Counted from the stretch's first letter, positions 25,811-34,243 are shown. The stretch is DNA of 58,477 bases from Prevotella sp. S7-1-8 (GCF_000758925.1 NZ_JRNC01000003.1:1-58477); one strand, 5' to 3'. The notes: a model not told the origin generated them from the sequence alone. Program-made: numbers and translations.

Positions 25811-26293
25811 ATGGATATTGACCAAACCATGCAAGACGCGTTTAACGCGCAAATCAAGGAAGAGTTGTACTCGTCTCACCTCTATCTCCAGATGGCATAC
25901 TGGTGCCGCAAGGAAGGTTGGCCAGGCTTCGCGCACTGGCTTTTCAAGCAGAGCGAGGAAGAGAGGGAGCACGCCATAGAGATGGCCAATTTCGTGACCG
26001 ACCGCGGTGGCGAGGTTACCCTCACCGAGCTGCCCAAGGTGGAGATTACTTGGGAGTGCCCTAAATGCCTGTTCGACACCGTGATGGCCCATGAGCGGCA
26101 AATCACGGAGCGAATATACCAGTTGGCGGAGAAGGCCGAGGCCCAGCGCGACCGCGCCTCCATCAACTTGGTGGACAAGTACGTGGACGAGCAAGTGGAG
26201 GAAGAGGCCACCGTGCGTGGCATTCTCAACATGTTCAGCCACGGCGACCAATCGAGCGTGGCAATCATAGATGGCTTGGTAGGCAAACGCTAA
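25811..26293 (+). CDS. ftnA: Non-haem ferritin
   Basis: 160 residues, typical bacterial ferritin length. The four-helix bundle and ferroxidase ligands are in place: E17 in I-K-E-E-L-Y-S-S-H-L-Y-L, then E51 and H54 in S-E-E-E-R-E-H-A, with further acidic residues on the third and fourth helices (for example E-E-A-T-V-R-G-I). It oxidises Fe(II) and stores iron in a 24-mer cage in the cytoplasm. It sits downstream of yaaA, another factor that lowers free iron, but 308 bp away and so probably on its own promoter. The DUF2752 gene begins 11 bp after its stop codon. Confidence 0.95.
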   Translation: MDIDQTMQDAFNAQIKEELYSSHLYLQMAYWCRKEGWPGFAHWLFKQSEEEREHAIEMANFVTDRGGEVTLTELPKVEITWECPKCLFDTVMAHERQITERIYQLAEKAEAQRDRASINLVDKYVDEQVEEEATVRGILNMFSHGDQSSVAIIDGLVGKR

Positions 26294-26304
26294 GCGCCGG
26301 CAAG

Positions 26305-26676
26305 ATGAGACGGCGCACCCTGTGGATAGTCGTTTCGGTGGCAATGGCCCTCGGCGTGGTGTATTTCTTTTTCGACCCCGCCGGCTCGCGCCTTTTTCCC
26401 CGATGCCCGTTCCTGTCGCTCACCGGCCTGCGGTGCCCCGGGTGCGGTTCGCAACGCGCCTTGCACAGCCTGCTTCACGGAGAGATAGCCCGCGCCGCCC
26501 ATTACAACTTGCTGTTGACGCTCTCTTTGCCTTTCGTCGCCGCGGCGATCGTGGCCGATACCAATCGCGATCGGTGGCCGAGGCTTTACCGCCGCGTAAA
26601 CAGCCAAGCCGCCATCTATGCCGCGCTCGCCGCGACATGCCTGTGGTGGGTGGCGCGCAACGCGCTGCAACTGTGA
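26305..26676 (+). CDS. DUF2752 membrane protein
   Basis: 123 residues with three hydrophobic helices. It carries the DUF2752 hallmark: R-C-P-F-L-S-L-T-G-L-R-C-P-G-C-G followed by S-Q-R-A-L-H-S-L-L-H-G, giving a Cys-rich periplasmic or membrane-edge site at about residues 33-60. The function of the family is unknown; paired cysteines suggest metal or thiol chemistry (inference). It lies 11 bp after ferritin and 42 bp before a CD225-type protein, a pairing common in Bacteroidetes. Confidence 0.9.
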   Translation: MRRRTLWIVVSVAMALGVVYFFFDPAGSRLFPRCPFLSLTGLRCPGCGSQRALHSLLHGEIARAAHYNLLLTLSLPFVAAAIVADTNRDRWPRLYRRVNSQAAIYAALAATCLWWVARNALQL

Positions 26677-26718
26677 GCCGCGGCCCAAACACAATCATTT
26701 TATAAAACAACAAACCAT

Positions 26719-27189
26719 ATGAATCCAAACGCCAATACCCCCGCCGACGGTCGTTTTTATGACGATGGCCGTCAGCCCTCGTCTAACAACGAGCAGCCCA
26801 ACATGGGCGCGAGCGACCCCAACGCTTCCTACGCCAACCAGACCGCGCATCCCGCGGCCGACCCCATCCCCACCAGCAGCTGTGGCACCTCCACCACGGG
26901 CTACCAATCGCCGCGGCAGCCTAATGACACGCCCCCCATGCCCAAGACATGGCTCGCCGAGTCTATCTTGGTCACGTTGTTCTGCTGCCTGCCTTTTGGC
27001 ATCGTGGGCATTGTCAACGCCGCCGCCGTGAGCGGAGCCTACACGGCCGGCCGATATGAAGAGGCCCTGCAAAAGAGCCAATCGGCAGGCAAGTGGACCA
27101 AGATAAGTTTTTGGTGCGGCTTGGTGGGCATCGCGCTGTACATCATCGCGATTGTCGCCATGGGTTTCAACGGTCTTCTTGGCGATTGA
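26719..27189 (+). CDS. CD225/dispanin family membrane protein
   Basis: 156 residues. The first 75 are polar and disordered (Asn/Pro/Ser/Asp-rich). The CD225/dispanin domain follows: P-K-T-W-L-A-E-S-I-L-V-T-L-F-C-C-L-P-F-G-I-V-G-I-V, then A-A-V-S-G-A-Y-T-A-G-R-Y-E-E-A, and a second helix near the C-terminus (G-I-A-L-Y-I-I-A-I-V-A-M). Bacterial members are small two-helix membrane proteins of unknown function. It is the third gene in a run with ferritin and DUF2752. Confidence 0.9.
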   Translation: MNPNANTPADGRFYDDGRQPSSNNEQPNMGASDPNASYANQTAHPAADPIPTSSCGTSTTGYQSPRQPNDTPPMPKTWLAESILVTLFCCLPFGIVGIVNAAAVSGAYTAGRYEEALQKSQSAGKWTKISFWCGLVGIALYIIAIVAMGFNGLLGD

Positions 27190-27275
27190 CAGTCGTCATC
27201 GCGTCACACTCACTCGCTTCGCGTGCCCACTACATCGTCTTGTGGGCCGCGCGCGTCGTGTTTTCACGCCAAACA

Positions 27276-27307
27276 TTTGGCGGAGCGACAGAAAAGTTAT
27301 ATATTTG
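27276..27307 (+). promoter_or_regulatory. Promoter of the ECF sigma factor gene
   Basis: TTTG at 27276-27279, 20-bp spacer, TATATTTG at 27300-27307. The leader to the ATG at 27387 is about 75 nt. Confidence 0.75.
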
Positions 27308-27386
27308 CACTTGTTAAACCATTCACCATTTTTGTAAGACTATTGCCTATCGACGCACATTTACTTCATCAATCAACGTTAAGAAA

Positions 27387-27983
27387 ATGAAGAATCTCGC
27401 AACGATGACCGACGAGGAATTGGCATTATGCTATATGAACGGCAACAATCAGGCGTTTGATATATTGTTGGCGCGCAACCAATCGAAGATTTTTTCATAC
27501 ATATTGTATGTGGTACACAACCAAGACGCGGCCAACGACCTGTTCCAAGAGTCGTTTGTAAAAATCATCGTCAAGCTCAAACATGGCAAGTACGCGCCAT
27601 CCGGCAAGTTCAGCTCATGGTGCATGCGCGTGGCCCACAACGTGATAATGGATTGGTACAGAGAGAAAAAGTCCGAAAACATAGCGGAGCCCACAGAGGG
27701 CAACGACCTCTCTAATATCAGCCATGACATGCTGTTGGACAGCTGCGTGGAGAGCCGTTTCGTCAACGACCAAGTGCTTGCCGACGTCAAGCGCATGATG
27801 GAGCACCTGCCCACCACGCAGCGCGAGGTGGTGTTCATGCGCTTCTTCCAGCAGATGTCGTTCAAGGAGATAGCCGCCACCACCAACGTGAGCATCAACA
27901 CCGCCTTGGGGCGCATGCGCTACGCCCTGCTCAACATGCGGCGCATGGCTCGCGAGCACCATGTGCACCTGCAGATGATGTAG
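27387..27983 (+). CDS. ECF-type RNA polymerase sigma factor
   Basis: 198 residues with sigma region 2 (N-N-Q-A-F-D-I-L-L-A-R-N...D-A-A-N-D-L-F-Q-E-S-F-V-K, F-S-S-W-C-M-R-V-A-H-N, about residues 15-95) and region 4 (L-P-T-T-Q-R-E-V-V-F-M-R-F-F, then M-S-F-K-E-I-A-A-T-T-N-V-S-I-N-T-A-L-G-R-M-R, about 135-190). It directs RNA polymerase to a small regulon. No anti-sigma gene follows; the next gene (rpe) is on the other strand. That is unlike SusC/D-linked FecI-type factors, so the signal it answers cannot be read from context. Its own promoter is of the housekeeping type. Confidence 0.93.
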   Translation: MKNLATMTDEELALCYMNGNNQAFDILLARNQSKIFSYILYVVHNQDAANDLFQESFVKIIVKLKHGKYAPSGKFSSWCMRVAHNVIMDWYREKKSENIAEPTEGNDLSNISHDMLLDSCVESRFVNDQVLADVKRMMEHLPTTQREVVFMRFFQQMSFKEIAATTNVSINTALGRMRYALLNMRRMAREHHVHLQMM

Positions 27984-28030
27984 GTTGCGATAGAGGCGAT
28001 AGGTAGTCGCGGCTGTCGCGCGCGGCGTTT

Positions 28031-28699
28031 TCACAGCCGTTTGGCTGGCATCAGTCTTTTCAGGTTGCTGATGGTCTCCACTGGGTTTGGCGCGCCAAAC
28101 ACGTAGCTGCCGCTCACCAACACGTCCACGCCCGCGTCCACGAGTCGCGGCGCCGTCTCGCCGTTCACGCCGCCATCCACCTGTATGAGGGCGTTGGAAC
28201 CGCTCTCGTCTATCATGCGGCGCAAGGCGCGCGCGCGCCTGATGGAGCTCTCTATGAATTTCTGCCCTCCAAATCCCGGGTTCACGCTCATCAGCAACAC
28301 CATGTCGGCGTCTTCTATGACATCCTCGAGCATGGCCACGGGCGTCGATGGGTTGAGCGCCACGCCAGCCCTCATGCCCTCCTCGTGTATCTGGTGTATG
28401 GCGCGGTTCAGGTGCACGCAAGCCTCGTAGTGCACGGTCATCATCATCGCGCCCATCTTGGCCGTTCGCGTCACGTAGCGCTCGGGCTGGGTTATCATGA
28501 AGTGCACGTCCAGAGGTTTGTCGCATATCTTGCGCACGGCCTCCATCACCGGGAACCCGAACGATATGTTAGGCACGAACGTGCCGTCCATCACGTCGCA
28601 GTGCAGCCAGTCGGCCTCGCTGCGGTTTATCATGTCCATGTCGGCGCGCAGGTTGGCGAAGTTGGCCGAGAGCATGGATGGGGAGACAATAGTAGGCAT
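28031..28699 (-). CDS. rpe: Ribulose-phosphate 3-epimerase
   Basis: 222 residues from the ATG at 28699 (M-P-T-I-V-S-P-S-M-L-S-A-N-F); the frame continues 33 bp upstream but that is not conserved. It interconverts ribulose 5-phosphate and xylulose 5-phosphate in the pentose phosphate pathway. TIM-barrel signatures are S-P-S-M-L-S-A-N-F, H33 and D35 in H-C-D-V-M-D-G-T-F-V-P-N-I-S-F-G, S-V-N-P-G-F-G-G-Q-K-F-I and V-D-G-G-V-N with the second metal-binding Asp. It is convergent with the ECF sigma gene. Confidence 0.97.
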   Translation of the reverse strand: MPTIVSPSMLSANFANLRADMDMINRSEADWLHCDVMDGTFVPNISFGFPVMEAVRKICDKPLDVHFMITQPERYVTRTAKMGAMMMTVHYEACVHLNRAIHQIHEEGMRAGVALNPSTPVAMLEDVIEDADMVLLMSVNPGFGGQKFIESSIRRARALRRMIDESGSNALIQVDGGVNGETAPRLVDAGVDVLVSGSYVFGAPNPVETISNLKRLMPAKRL

Positions 28700-28999
28700 T
28701 GAAAAATTAAGGTTGCGATATTTGGTTAACAAATGGTCAAATACGAATATGGAATGTCATGATAGCGCCATGTCAGTTCATGCATTGTCGCGCGGGGTTG
28801 TCATGAGCGTCGTTGGCGCCATAGGCGTGGGCTATGTTGCGCACGATGTAGATAGACATGTCAGAGGGTCTTGGGTCCTTGGGCGTAGAATTTTTCATAG
28901 GCTGCTGTGTATATATATGGTGATAACGCCTTGCGGGTGGTTTTTATTACGTTTACGGCGAAATATATTAATTCTTCGTGTTTTTTAATGGCGTATTGG
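28700..28999. other. Divergent intergenic region between rpe and a secreted protein gene
   Basis: 300 bp with no supported gene; it must hold the rpe promoter. Near 28725 minus-strand bases resemble a -7 element only weakly. Confidence 0.4.
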
Positions 29000-29030
29000 T
29001 TGCGGAAATAAAATAACTTTCGTAATTTTG
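29000..29030 (+). promoter_or_regulatory. Promoter of the secreted protein gene at 29068
   Basis: TTG at 29000-29002, 20-bp spacer, TAATTTTG at 29023-29030, about 37 bp before the ATG. Confidence 0.65.
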
Positions 29031-29067
29031 TGTCATAACACATTTTGAACCATTAAATATAACATTT

Positions 29068-30297
29068 ATGAACAAAATTTTACGCATTTCATTGTTGGTA
29101 ACGCTCTGCATGTTTTTTGGCATGAGCTACGCCCAGACAAAATTCAATTTTGACGACGACGCCAATTGCTACAAGATGTTTGGGCTGAAAGGCCTGTCTA
29201 AAAACAAGGTTAGCGATGGTGATTTCACCGAGACAAAGACGAGTACGGCCGTAAACGGTATAACGCTGACGGTAAGTGCCGCCAAGGGCAGCGGTGTTCC
29301 CAATCGAATATGGAACAAGGCGCCTCGTTTGCGTCTGTATAGCGGCACGCTTACCGTGGCATCGAGCGATGCCCATATCAAGAAGATCGTGTTCCAGTTG
29401 CACAGCATGCCCAAAAGCGCTAAGTGGGGAGATGGAAAAAATAAGCAGAAAAAATACGAATACAAGCCTTGCACGGTCAATGTGGGTGCGTTGTCAGCGT
29501 ACGAGAAAGACAAGTCCAAGGACGTGACGTGGACCGGCGACGCCCCGTCGGTGGAGCTTACGGTGATGGCCAACACACAGATAAGTAATATTTTGGTATA
29601 CACCGACGCTCCTGTCAAGGTGGAGAAGGCCGCCGACATCGCCGCTTTCAAGGCCCTTCCTGTCAACACCGTGGCCGAGCTCACGCTCACCAACGCCCAA
29701 GTGGTATACGCATGGAAATCGAAGAGTGGCATCGAGCAGGCTTTCGTGCGCGACGCCACGGGCGCGCTCGTCTTCCACGCGACGGGTCTTGCCCTCAAGG
29801 CCAACCAGACGCTCAACGGCACCGTGACGCTGGGGCGCGACAAATACAAGGATGTAATCGAGGCCGTAAAGGTTGACGGCACCAACGCCGACAAGCTCTC
29901 CGTGACAGACGGCGCCGCCGCCGAGCCCAAGGCCATCGCTATCGGCGAGGCCGAAGCCAACCTGTACGACTTGGTGAAACTCACGGATGTCAGCATAGTA
30001 GAAGATAACGGCAAATTCTTTGCCGTGTCCGGCGCGGACAAAATGCAGATTTATAACGGTTTCCATCTCGGCCTCGAATTGTCCGCGGGCGAGCACCGGA
30101 ATGTCGTGGGCATATTGTCCGTCTTTAATGGCAAGGCCCAAATCCAGCCTGTCAGCGCTCCCATCGCCACTGGCGTCCATGGCGTGAAGGTTGCCCATGA
30201 GAGCGACGCTCCCGCCTATAACATGGCCGGACAGCGCGTGGGCGCCGATTACAAGGGTGTGGTGATACAAAACGGCAAGAAGTTTGTGCGCAAGTAA
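29068..30297 (+). CDS. Secreted protein with Prevotella-type C-terminal motif, function unknown
   Basis: 409 residues. Signal peptide M-N-K-I-L-R-I-S-L-L-V-T-L-C to S-Y-A-Q (about 22 residues). The N-terminal half is beta-rich and of no family I know. Residues about 185-360 (A-F-K-A-L-P-V-N-T-V-A-E-L-T-L, V-R-D-A-T-G-A-L-V-F, N-L-Y-D-L-V-K-L-T-D-V-S) look like the OB-fold-like modules common in Bacteroidales secreted proteins. The C-terminus is A-Y-N-M-A-G-Q-R-V-G...K-G-V-V-I-Q-N-G-K-K-F-V-R-K, the same kind of terminal motif as in four other proteins in this window. It is monocistronic, with its own promoter and a strong terminator. Confidence 0.8.
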   Translation: MNKILRISLLVTLCMFFGMSYAQTKFNFDDDANCYKMFGLKGLSKNKVSDGDFTETKTSTAVNGITLTVSAAKGSGVPNRIWNKAPRLRLYSGTLTVASSDAHIKKIVFQLHSMPKSAKWGDGKNKQKKYEYKPCTVNVGALSAYEKDKSKDVTWTGDAPSVELTVMANTQISNILVYTDAPVKVEKAADIAAFKALPVNTVAELTLTNAQVVYAWKSKSGIEQAFVRDATGALVFHATGLALKANQTLNGTVTLGRDKYKDVIEAVKVDGTNADKLSVTDGAAAEPKAIAIGEAEANLYDLVKLTDVSIVEDNGKFFAVSGADKMQIYNGFHLGLELSAGEHRNVVGILSVFNGKAQIQPVSAPIATGVHGVKVAHESDAPAYNMAGQRVGADYKGVVIQNGKKFVRK

Positions 30298-30315
30298 CGT
30301 CCGCCGCAAAACCCC

Positions 30316-30355
30316 AAAAAAAATCCACCGCTCGTAAGGGCGGTGGATTTTTTTT
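30316..30355. terminator. Bidirectional intrinsic terminator
   Basis: ATCCACCGC and GCGGTGGAT form the core of a stem flanked by A8 on the left and T8 on the right (arms 30316-30331 and 30340-30355, 8-nt loop). It serves the secreted protein gene on the plus strand and rfbD on the minus strand. Confidence 0.92.
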
Positions 30356-30393
30356 GGGCGCTTGGCTTGGCGTTCGCGCCGCGCGCGGCCGCG

Positions 30394-31269
30394 TCAGCCT
30401 TTCATTCGCCGCATGCACTGCCGCAGCGAGTCTGTCCAATAGGGAATGTCGAGGCCAAAAACTCGTTTTATCTTTGTCTTGTCAAGCACCGAGTAGGCGG
30501 GGCGTCTCACCGGCGAGGGGAACTCGTCGCTGTGGCATGGGCGTATGTCGCAATCCGTGTTGCCTGCCAACCGGGCTATGTTCACGGCAAAATCGTACCA
30601 GCTGCACACGCCCTCGTTGCTGTAGTGGTACACGCCCGAGTGGCCCACGTACTTGCGGTTCTCCACGATGTCGAAGATGGCCGCGGCCAAATCGAGCGCG
30701 TAGGTGGGCGTGCCGCATTGGTCGAAGACCACGTTCAGTTGTGGCTTGGAGGCCGTGAGGCTCATCATGGTCTTGACAAAATTGTGGCCGAACTCAGAGT
30801 AGAGCCATGCCGTGCGTATGATGACGTGGTCGGCTCCCGACCGCTTTATGAGCTGCTCGCCGCGCAGTTTGGTCTGTCCGTACACACCCGTGGGCGTGCC
30901 TTGTTGGTCTTCGCGGCATGGCGTGTTGTACGGCTCGGCCCCAAACACGTAGTCGGTGCTCACGTGCACGAGCAGTCCGCCCACCTCGGCCATCGCCTCG
31001 GCGAGATAGCCCGGGGCCGTGGCGTTGAGCCGCTCCACGATGTCGCCGGCCGTCTCCGCGGCGTCCACGTTGGTCCACGCGGCGCAGTTGATGACGCACT
31101 TCACTTGGTTTTGTCGCACCATTTGCCTTATGTCGTCCGCGCTCGTGATGTCAAGGTGCGTGTATCCCTCGCACACGTCCGTGAAGATGTAATGGTCTTT
31201 GCTCTCCCGGGTCACGGCCTGCATCTCGCGCCCCAACTGCCCGTTGGCCCCGGTCACTAATATGTTCAT
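30394..31269 (-). CDS. rfbD: dTDP-4-dehydrorhamnose reductase
   Basis: 291 residues, full length. It reduces dTDP-4-dehydro-L-rhamnose to dTDP-L-rhamnose, the last step of activated rhamnose synthesis for surface glycans. It is a short-chain dehydrogenase fold with N-terminal G-A-N-G-Q-L-G (residues 7-13), S-T-D-Y-V-F-G (about 104-110) and catalytic Y130/K134 in Y-G-Q-T-K. It starts 3 bp after the rfbC stop codon, so the two are one operon. rfbA and rfbB are not in this window. Confidence 0.96.
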   Translation of the reverse strand: MNILVTGANGQLGREMQAVTRESKDHYIFTDVCEGYTHLDITSADDIRQMVRQNQVKCVINCAAWTNVDAAETAGDIVERLNATAPGYLAEAMAEVGGLLVHVSTDYVFGAEPYNTPCREDQQGTPTGVYGQTKLRGEQLIKRSGADHVIIRTAWLYSEFGHNFVKTMMSLTASKPQLNVVFDQCGTPTYALDLAAAIFDIVENRKYVGHSGVYHYSNEGVCSWYDFAVNIARLAGNTDCDIRPCHSDEFPSPVRRPAYSVLDKTKIKRVFGLDIPYWTDSLRQCMRRMKG

Positions 31270-31272
31270 GTC

Positions 31273-31845
31273 TTAAAGGTATAAATCGTTGTCGTAATCG
31301 AAGAGGTCGGCCGCGTCTCTCAGGCGCGGGTGGTGGCTGTCTTTGGCCGAGAGCGTCACCTGCTGGGCCGGCACCCGCCAGTCGACGCCTATGTCGGGAT
31401 CGTCCCACGCGATGGCCCCCTCGCTCTCCTTGTCGTAGAAATTGTCGCACTTGTATTGGAAAACCGCCGTCTCGCTCAGCACGCTGAAGCCATGCGCGAA
31501 GCCGCGCGGCACGAACAGTTGCCGCTGGTTGTCGGCCGACAGCTCCACAGCCACGTACTGCCCGAACGTGGGCGAGCCGCGCCTGATGTCCACGGCCACG
31601 TCGAGCACCGTGCCCACGACGGCCCTCACCAGTTTGCCTTGGGCGTGACGGCCGCGCTGGTAGTGCAGCCCCCTTACCACGCCATAGGTGGATTTAGACT
31701 GGTTGTCTTGCACGAAGCGCGCGGGTCGCACACGCTCGTCAAATTCTCGCTGGTTCCACGCCTCGAAAAAATAGCCGCGGTCGTCGTGGAACACCCGTGG
31801 CTCTATGATAACCACGCCCTCGAGGGCGGTAGGGATGATTTGCAT
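31273..31845 (-). CDS. rfbC: dTDP-4-dehydrorhamnose 3,5-epimerase
   Basis: 190 residues from the ATG at 31845 (M-Q-I-I-P-T-A-L-E-G-V); a 27-bp upstream extension is not conserved. The cupin enzyme epimerises C3 and C5 of dTDP-4-dehydro-6-deoxyglucose. Signatures are F-E-A-W-N, Q-D-N-Q-S-K-S-T-Y-G-V-V-R-G-L-H-Y-Q with catalytic H61, V-D-I-R-R-G-S-P-T-F-G and P-R-G-F-A-H-G-F. A minus-strand TACCTTTG box lies at 31870-31877 (the -33 is not clear). It is the first gene of the rfbC-rfbD pair. Confidence 0.96.
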   Translation of the reverse strand: MQIIPTALEGVVIIEPRVFHDDRGYFFEAWNQREFDERVRPARFVQDNQSKSTYGVVRGLHYQRGRHAQGKLVRAVVGTVLDVAVDIRRGSPTFGQYVAVELSADNQRQLFVPRGFAHGFSVLSETAVFQYKCDNFYDKESEGAIAWDDPDIGVDWRVPAQQVTLSAKDSHHPRLRDAADLFDYDNDLYL

Positions 31846-31926
31846 ATTAAAATTTTTTGATGACTCATGCAAAGGTAAAAAAAAATGGCCAAACGGCGCG
31901 CCAACAACCTAAAAAAAGCCCAAAAA

Positions 31927-31958
31927 TTGTCTCGTTAGCATATATCTTCGTATCTTCG
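31927..31958 (+). promoter_or_regulatory. Promoter of the glycerophosphodiesterase gene
   Basis: TTGT at 31927-31930, 20-bp spacer, TATCTTCG at 31951-31958 (one base off the -7 consensus). The ATG follows at 32012. Confidence 0.55.
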
Positions 31959-32011
31959 CGGTTGAAAAGCGGCAGTTATTCGCCACATCTATTTAAAAAC
32001 ATAAATTTATC

Positions 32012-32770
32012 ATGAATCTCAAGACATTCTTACTGTCTGTCGTCGCCGCCGGCATTGCCAGCCTGGCCTCGGCACAAACCCAAGTCGTGGCCCATCGTGG
32101 CTACTGGAAATCCGAGGGCGCCGCGCAGAACAGCGTCGCCTCGTTGCGCGCCGCCGCGGCCATCAAGGTGTACGGGTCGGAGTTTGACGTGCAGCTCACG
32201 GCCGACAAGAAAATCGTCGTGAACCATGACGCCGACTTCCAAGGGCGCGTCATCGCCAAGACCAAGCTGGCCGACTTGCGCAAGCTCCGGCTGGCCAACG
32301 GCGAGCCGCTGCCCACACTCAAGGAGTATCTCAAGGCCGGCAAAAAGTTGCCCCGGCTCAAGATGGTATTGGAGATAAAAGAGCAAGTGGACAAGTCCGC
32401 CGAGGACTTTATGGTGGACAAGGCCGTAGCCATGGTCAAGGCCATGCGCATGGAGAAACAAACCGACTACATATCGTTCAGCATGCGCGCGTGCGAGCGG
32501 TTGGCCCGGCTCGCCCCCGGCTCGTCGGTGTCGTATCTTGGTGGCAAGCTCTCGCCAGCCCAGCTCAAGGCCAAGGGCGTGAACGGCATGGACTACCACT
32601 ACAACGAGTTCAAGAAAAACCCACAGTGGGTGGCCGAGGCACACGCCTTGGGCATGACCGTCAACGTGTGGACGGTGGACGACATGAGCGTGGCGCGCCA
32701 GATGCGCGACCTCAAGGTGGATTTCATCACCACCAACCTGCCGCTTGAGGTAGCCGGGATAGTGAAGTGA
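32012..32770 (+). CDS. Glycerophosphodiester phosphodiesterase family protein (secreted)
   Basis: 252 residues with a signal peptide ending near S-L-A-S-A-Q (residue 21). It is a GDPD TIM barrel with H28-R29 in V-V-A-H-R-G-Y, E57 and D59 in S-E-F-D-V-Q-L-T, and H72 in V-V-N-H-D-A: the full metal and catalytic set. It hydrolyses glycerophosphodiesters to glycerol 3-phosphate and an alcohol, here in the periplasm. A shorter than usual C-terminal half still keeps V-W-T-V-D-D. It appears monocistronic. Confidence 0.93.
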   Translation: MNLKTFLLSVVAAGIASLASAQTQVVAHRGYWKSEGAAQNSVASLRAAAAIKVYGSEFDVQLTADKKIVVNHDADFQGRVIAKTKLADLRKLRLANGEPLPTLKEYLKAGKKLPRLKMVLEIKEQVDKSAEDFMVDKAVAMVKAMRMEKQTDYISFSMRACERLARLAPGSSVSYLGGKLSPAQLKAKGVNGMDYHYNEFKKNPQWVAEAHALGMTVNVWTVDDMSVARQMRDLKVDFITTNLPLEVAGIVK

Positions 32771-32802
32771 GCCGGCCGCGCGGCCGCTCGCTTGGCGACA
32801 TG

Positions 32803-32896
32803 AAAAGAGGTTGGCGCAGGATGCTGCCAACCTCAAAACGGTCTATTTCGCTAAAAAACTTAATTAAAATCACTAAACGAAATCGCCGTAATAACC
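32803..32896 (-). ncRNA. Candidate small RNA of about 95 nt
   Basis: On the minus strand a good promoter (32903-32934) would start RNA near 32896. About 60 nt further, a 9-bp stem GAGGTTGGC (complement of 32826-32834) with GCCAACCTC (complement of 32807-32815) and a 10-nt loop is followed by TTTT: an intrinsic terminator. No open frame fits inside, and no minus-strand gene follows, because the neighbour GDPD gene runs the other way. So the unit looks like an independent small RNA. It does not overlap the GDPD gene, which ends at 32770. Evidence is structural only. Confidence 0.5.
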
Positions 32897-32902
32897 CAAA
32901 AG

Positions 32903-32934
32903 CAAATATAACCTATCTTTTCCAAGATAGCAAA
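32903..32934 (-). promoter_or_regulatory. Promoter of the candidate small RNA, with operator-like spacer
   Basis: Minus strand: TTTG (complement of 32931-32934), 20-bp spacer, TATATTTG (complement of 32903-32910). The spacer contains a perfect 7-bp-arm inverted repeat, CTATCTT (32913-32919) and AAGATAG (32924-32930), so a repressor or activator could sit between the two promoter elements. Confidence 0.65.
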
Positions 32935-33091
32935 TATTTTAGCAGTATAATTGCTTTTTTAACAATTAGCCTGTTCGCTCGCCCTTCCTCTCGCGTGTCT
33001 TTTTCTGTCAATTGGTTCGTCAAGACGCGCCATGCGGGTTAACCGTGAGCGCGTGGCTGAGGCTTGGACGGCATTTAGACCGGCAAACGCC

Positions 33092-33120
33092 AAGGCCCAA
33101 TCGCGCGCTGATTGGGCCTT
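33092..33120 (-). terminator. Hairpin downstream of the porin gene
   Basis: AAGGCCCAATC (33092-33102) pairs perfectly with GATTGGGCCTT (33110-33120), with a 7-nt loop. It lies 41 bp after the porin stop codon. There is no T run, so termination may need help. Confidence 0.55.
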
Positions 33121-33160
33121 GTGAGCGTGGAGTGGGGCGCGCGCCAATGGCGTGGGCGTT

Positions 33161-34243
33161 TCACTTGATGACGTTGACGCGCCATGTCACGCCAAGGTCG
33201 AGTATGGACTGCCTGTCTTGTAAGCAGCCGTCGGGATTGGTGTTTTTGCCAAAGCAATAGCTGTAGTTGGCGTGCAATCGCACGTTCTTGTTCTTGAGGG
33301 GGTAGTATTCCATGCCGGCTCCCACACGCGTAATCTCTGTTCCCTCGTACAGGGCGAGGTCCGCGCGTGGCTTGTCTTGGTGGTCCGTTTGTTCCGGCGA
33401 GGGCTTGGAGGGGTCGGTGTCTTTGCCGGCGCGGTTCACGTCGTAGCTCGCCTTTGCCCACAGGTTGAGTCGTGGCGTGGGCTGGTAGTCCACGCGGGCG
33501 GTCATGGAGCAATCTTTGAAGAGGAACGTTTGGCCCGTAGTGGCTCTGTTCATATAGTCTATGCCAAGCCGCAAATTGCGCGTCAGGCGCAGGCTGTTGC
33601 CAAAAGACAGGTAGTTGATAAACCTTCCGGGGGCGTACTCCATGAAGTTGACAGACCAGTCGGTGCGCAGTATGCCGTGGTTGCCATACCATATCAGGTT
33701 GTAGGCATACATGTCCGAGGCCTTGCCGCCGCTCCGGTTGTACGCCTTCTGGAAGGGGCTTTCCACCATTTGCAAGTAGAATTGGTCTTTGCGGTTGGTG
33801 GTTTGGTAGCCCAGCCACCAGCCCCACTCGTAGCATGGGAAGTTGTAGCAAAACTCGAAAAGCTGGAAGCAGTCTATGGGCGCGGGGTCAAATTCCCACG
33901 GTCCGCAAAGCACCGCCCATTTTCCACCCGACAGCGTCCAGTTGGTGTTGACGCGATAAGTGAGGAAGAGCCAGTCTATGGCGTCGAAGAAAGTGTATTC
34001 TTTGTTGATGCCATTGAGCCGTTGCCGGTATTTGTAGGAGAATTTGGGCGAGAGGTTTCCGTTGATGAGGATGTTGAGGTTGTTTCCTTTGAAACCGGTG
34101 TTGTTCGCGTTTTTCACTCCGTTGATCGATTCTCGCCGGTAGTCCGCGCGCGCCTCCACGGAGAGTTTCGCGTCCGCGCTTTCCTGCGCGTGGAGCGCGG
34201 TGGTGAAAAAGAGCGGCAAAAGCAGGTATGTTCTTAATTTCAT
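33161..34243 (-). CDS. Outer-membrane porin (phosphate-selective porin O/P-like)
   Basis: 360 residues. Signal peptide M-K-L-R-T-Y-L-L-L-P-L-F-F to L-H-A-Q (about 20). The rest is beta-strand rich, with alternating aromatic residues and a terminal strand ending in V-T-W-R-V-N-V-I-K. Features such as G-N-N-L-N-I-L-I-N-G-N-L-S-P-K-F-S-Y-K-Y-R-Q-R and G-G-K-W-A-V fit the porin O/P family of Bacteroidetes. It should form a beta-barrel channel for small anions or other solutes; the exact substrate is not known. It is 75 bp downstream of the yitT-like gene and probably cotranscribed with it. Confidence 0.82.
   Translation of the reverse strand: MKLRTYLLLPLFFTTALHAQESADAKLSVEARADYRRESINGVKNANNTGFKGNNLNILINGNLSPKFSYKYRQRLNGINKEYTFFDAIDWLFLTYRVNTNWTLSGGKWAVLCGPWEFDPAPIDCFQLFEFCYNFPCYEWGWWLGYQTTNRKDQFYLQMVESPFQKAYNRSGGKASDMYAYNLIWYGNHGILRTDWSVNFMEYAPGRFINYLSFGNSLRLTRNLRLGIDYMNRATTGQTFLFKDCSMTARVDYQPTPRLNLWAKASYDVNRAGKDTDPSKPSPEQTDHQDKPRADLALYEGTEITRVGAGMEYYPLKNKNVRLHANYSYCFGKNTNPDGCLQDRQSILDLGVTWRVNVIK

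Noticed and set aside
30343..31260. 305-residue plus-strand open frame
   Set aside because: Antisense to rfbD, which has the Rossmann and Y-x-x-x-K motifs.
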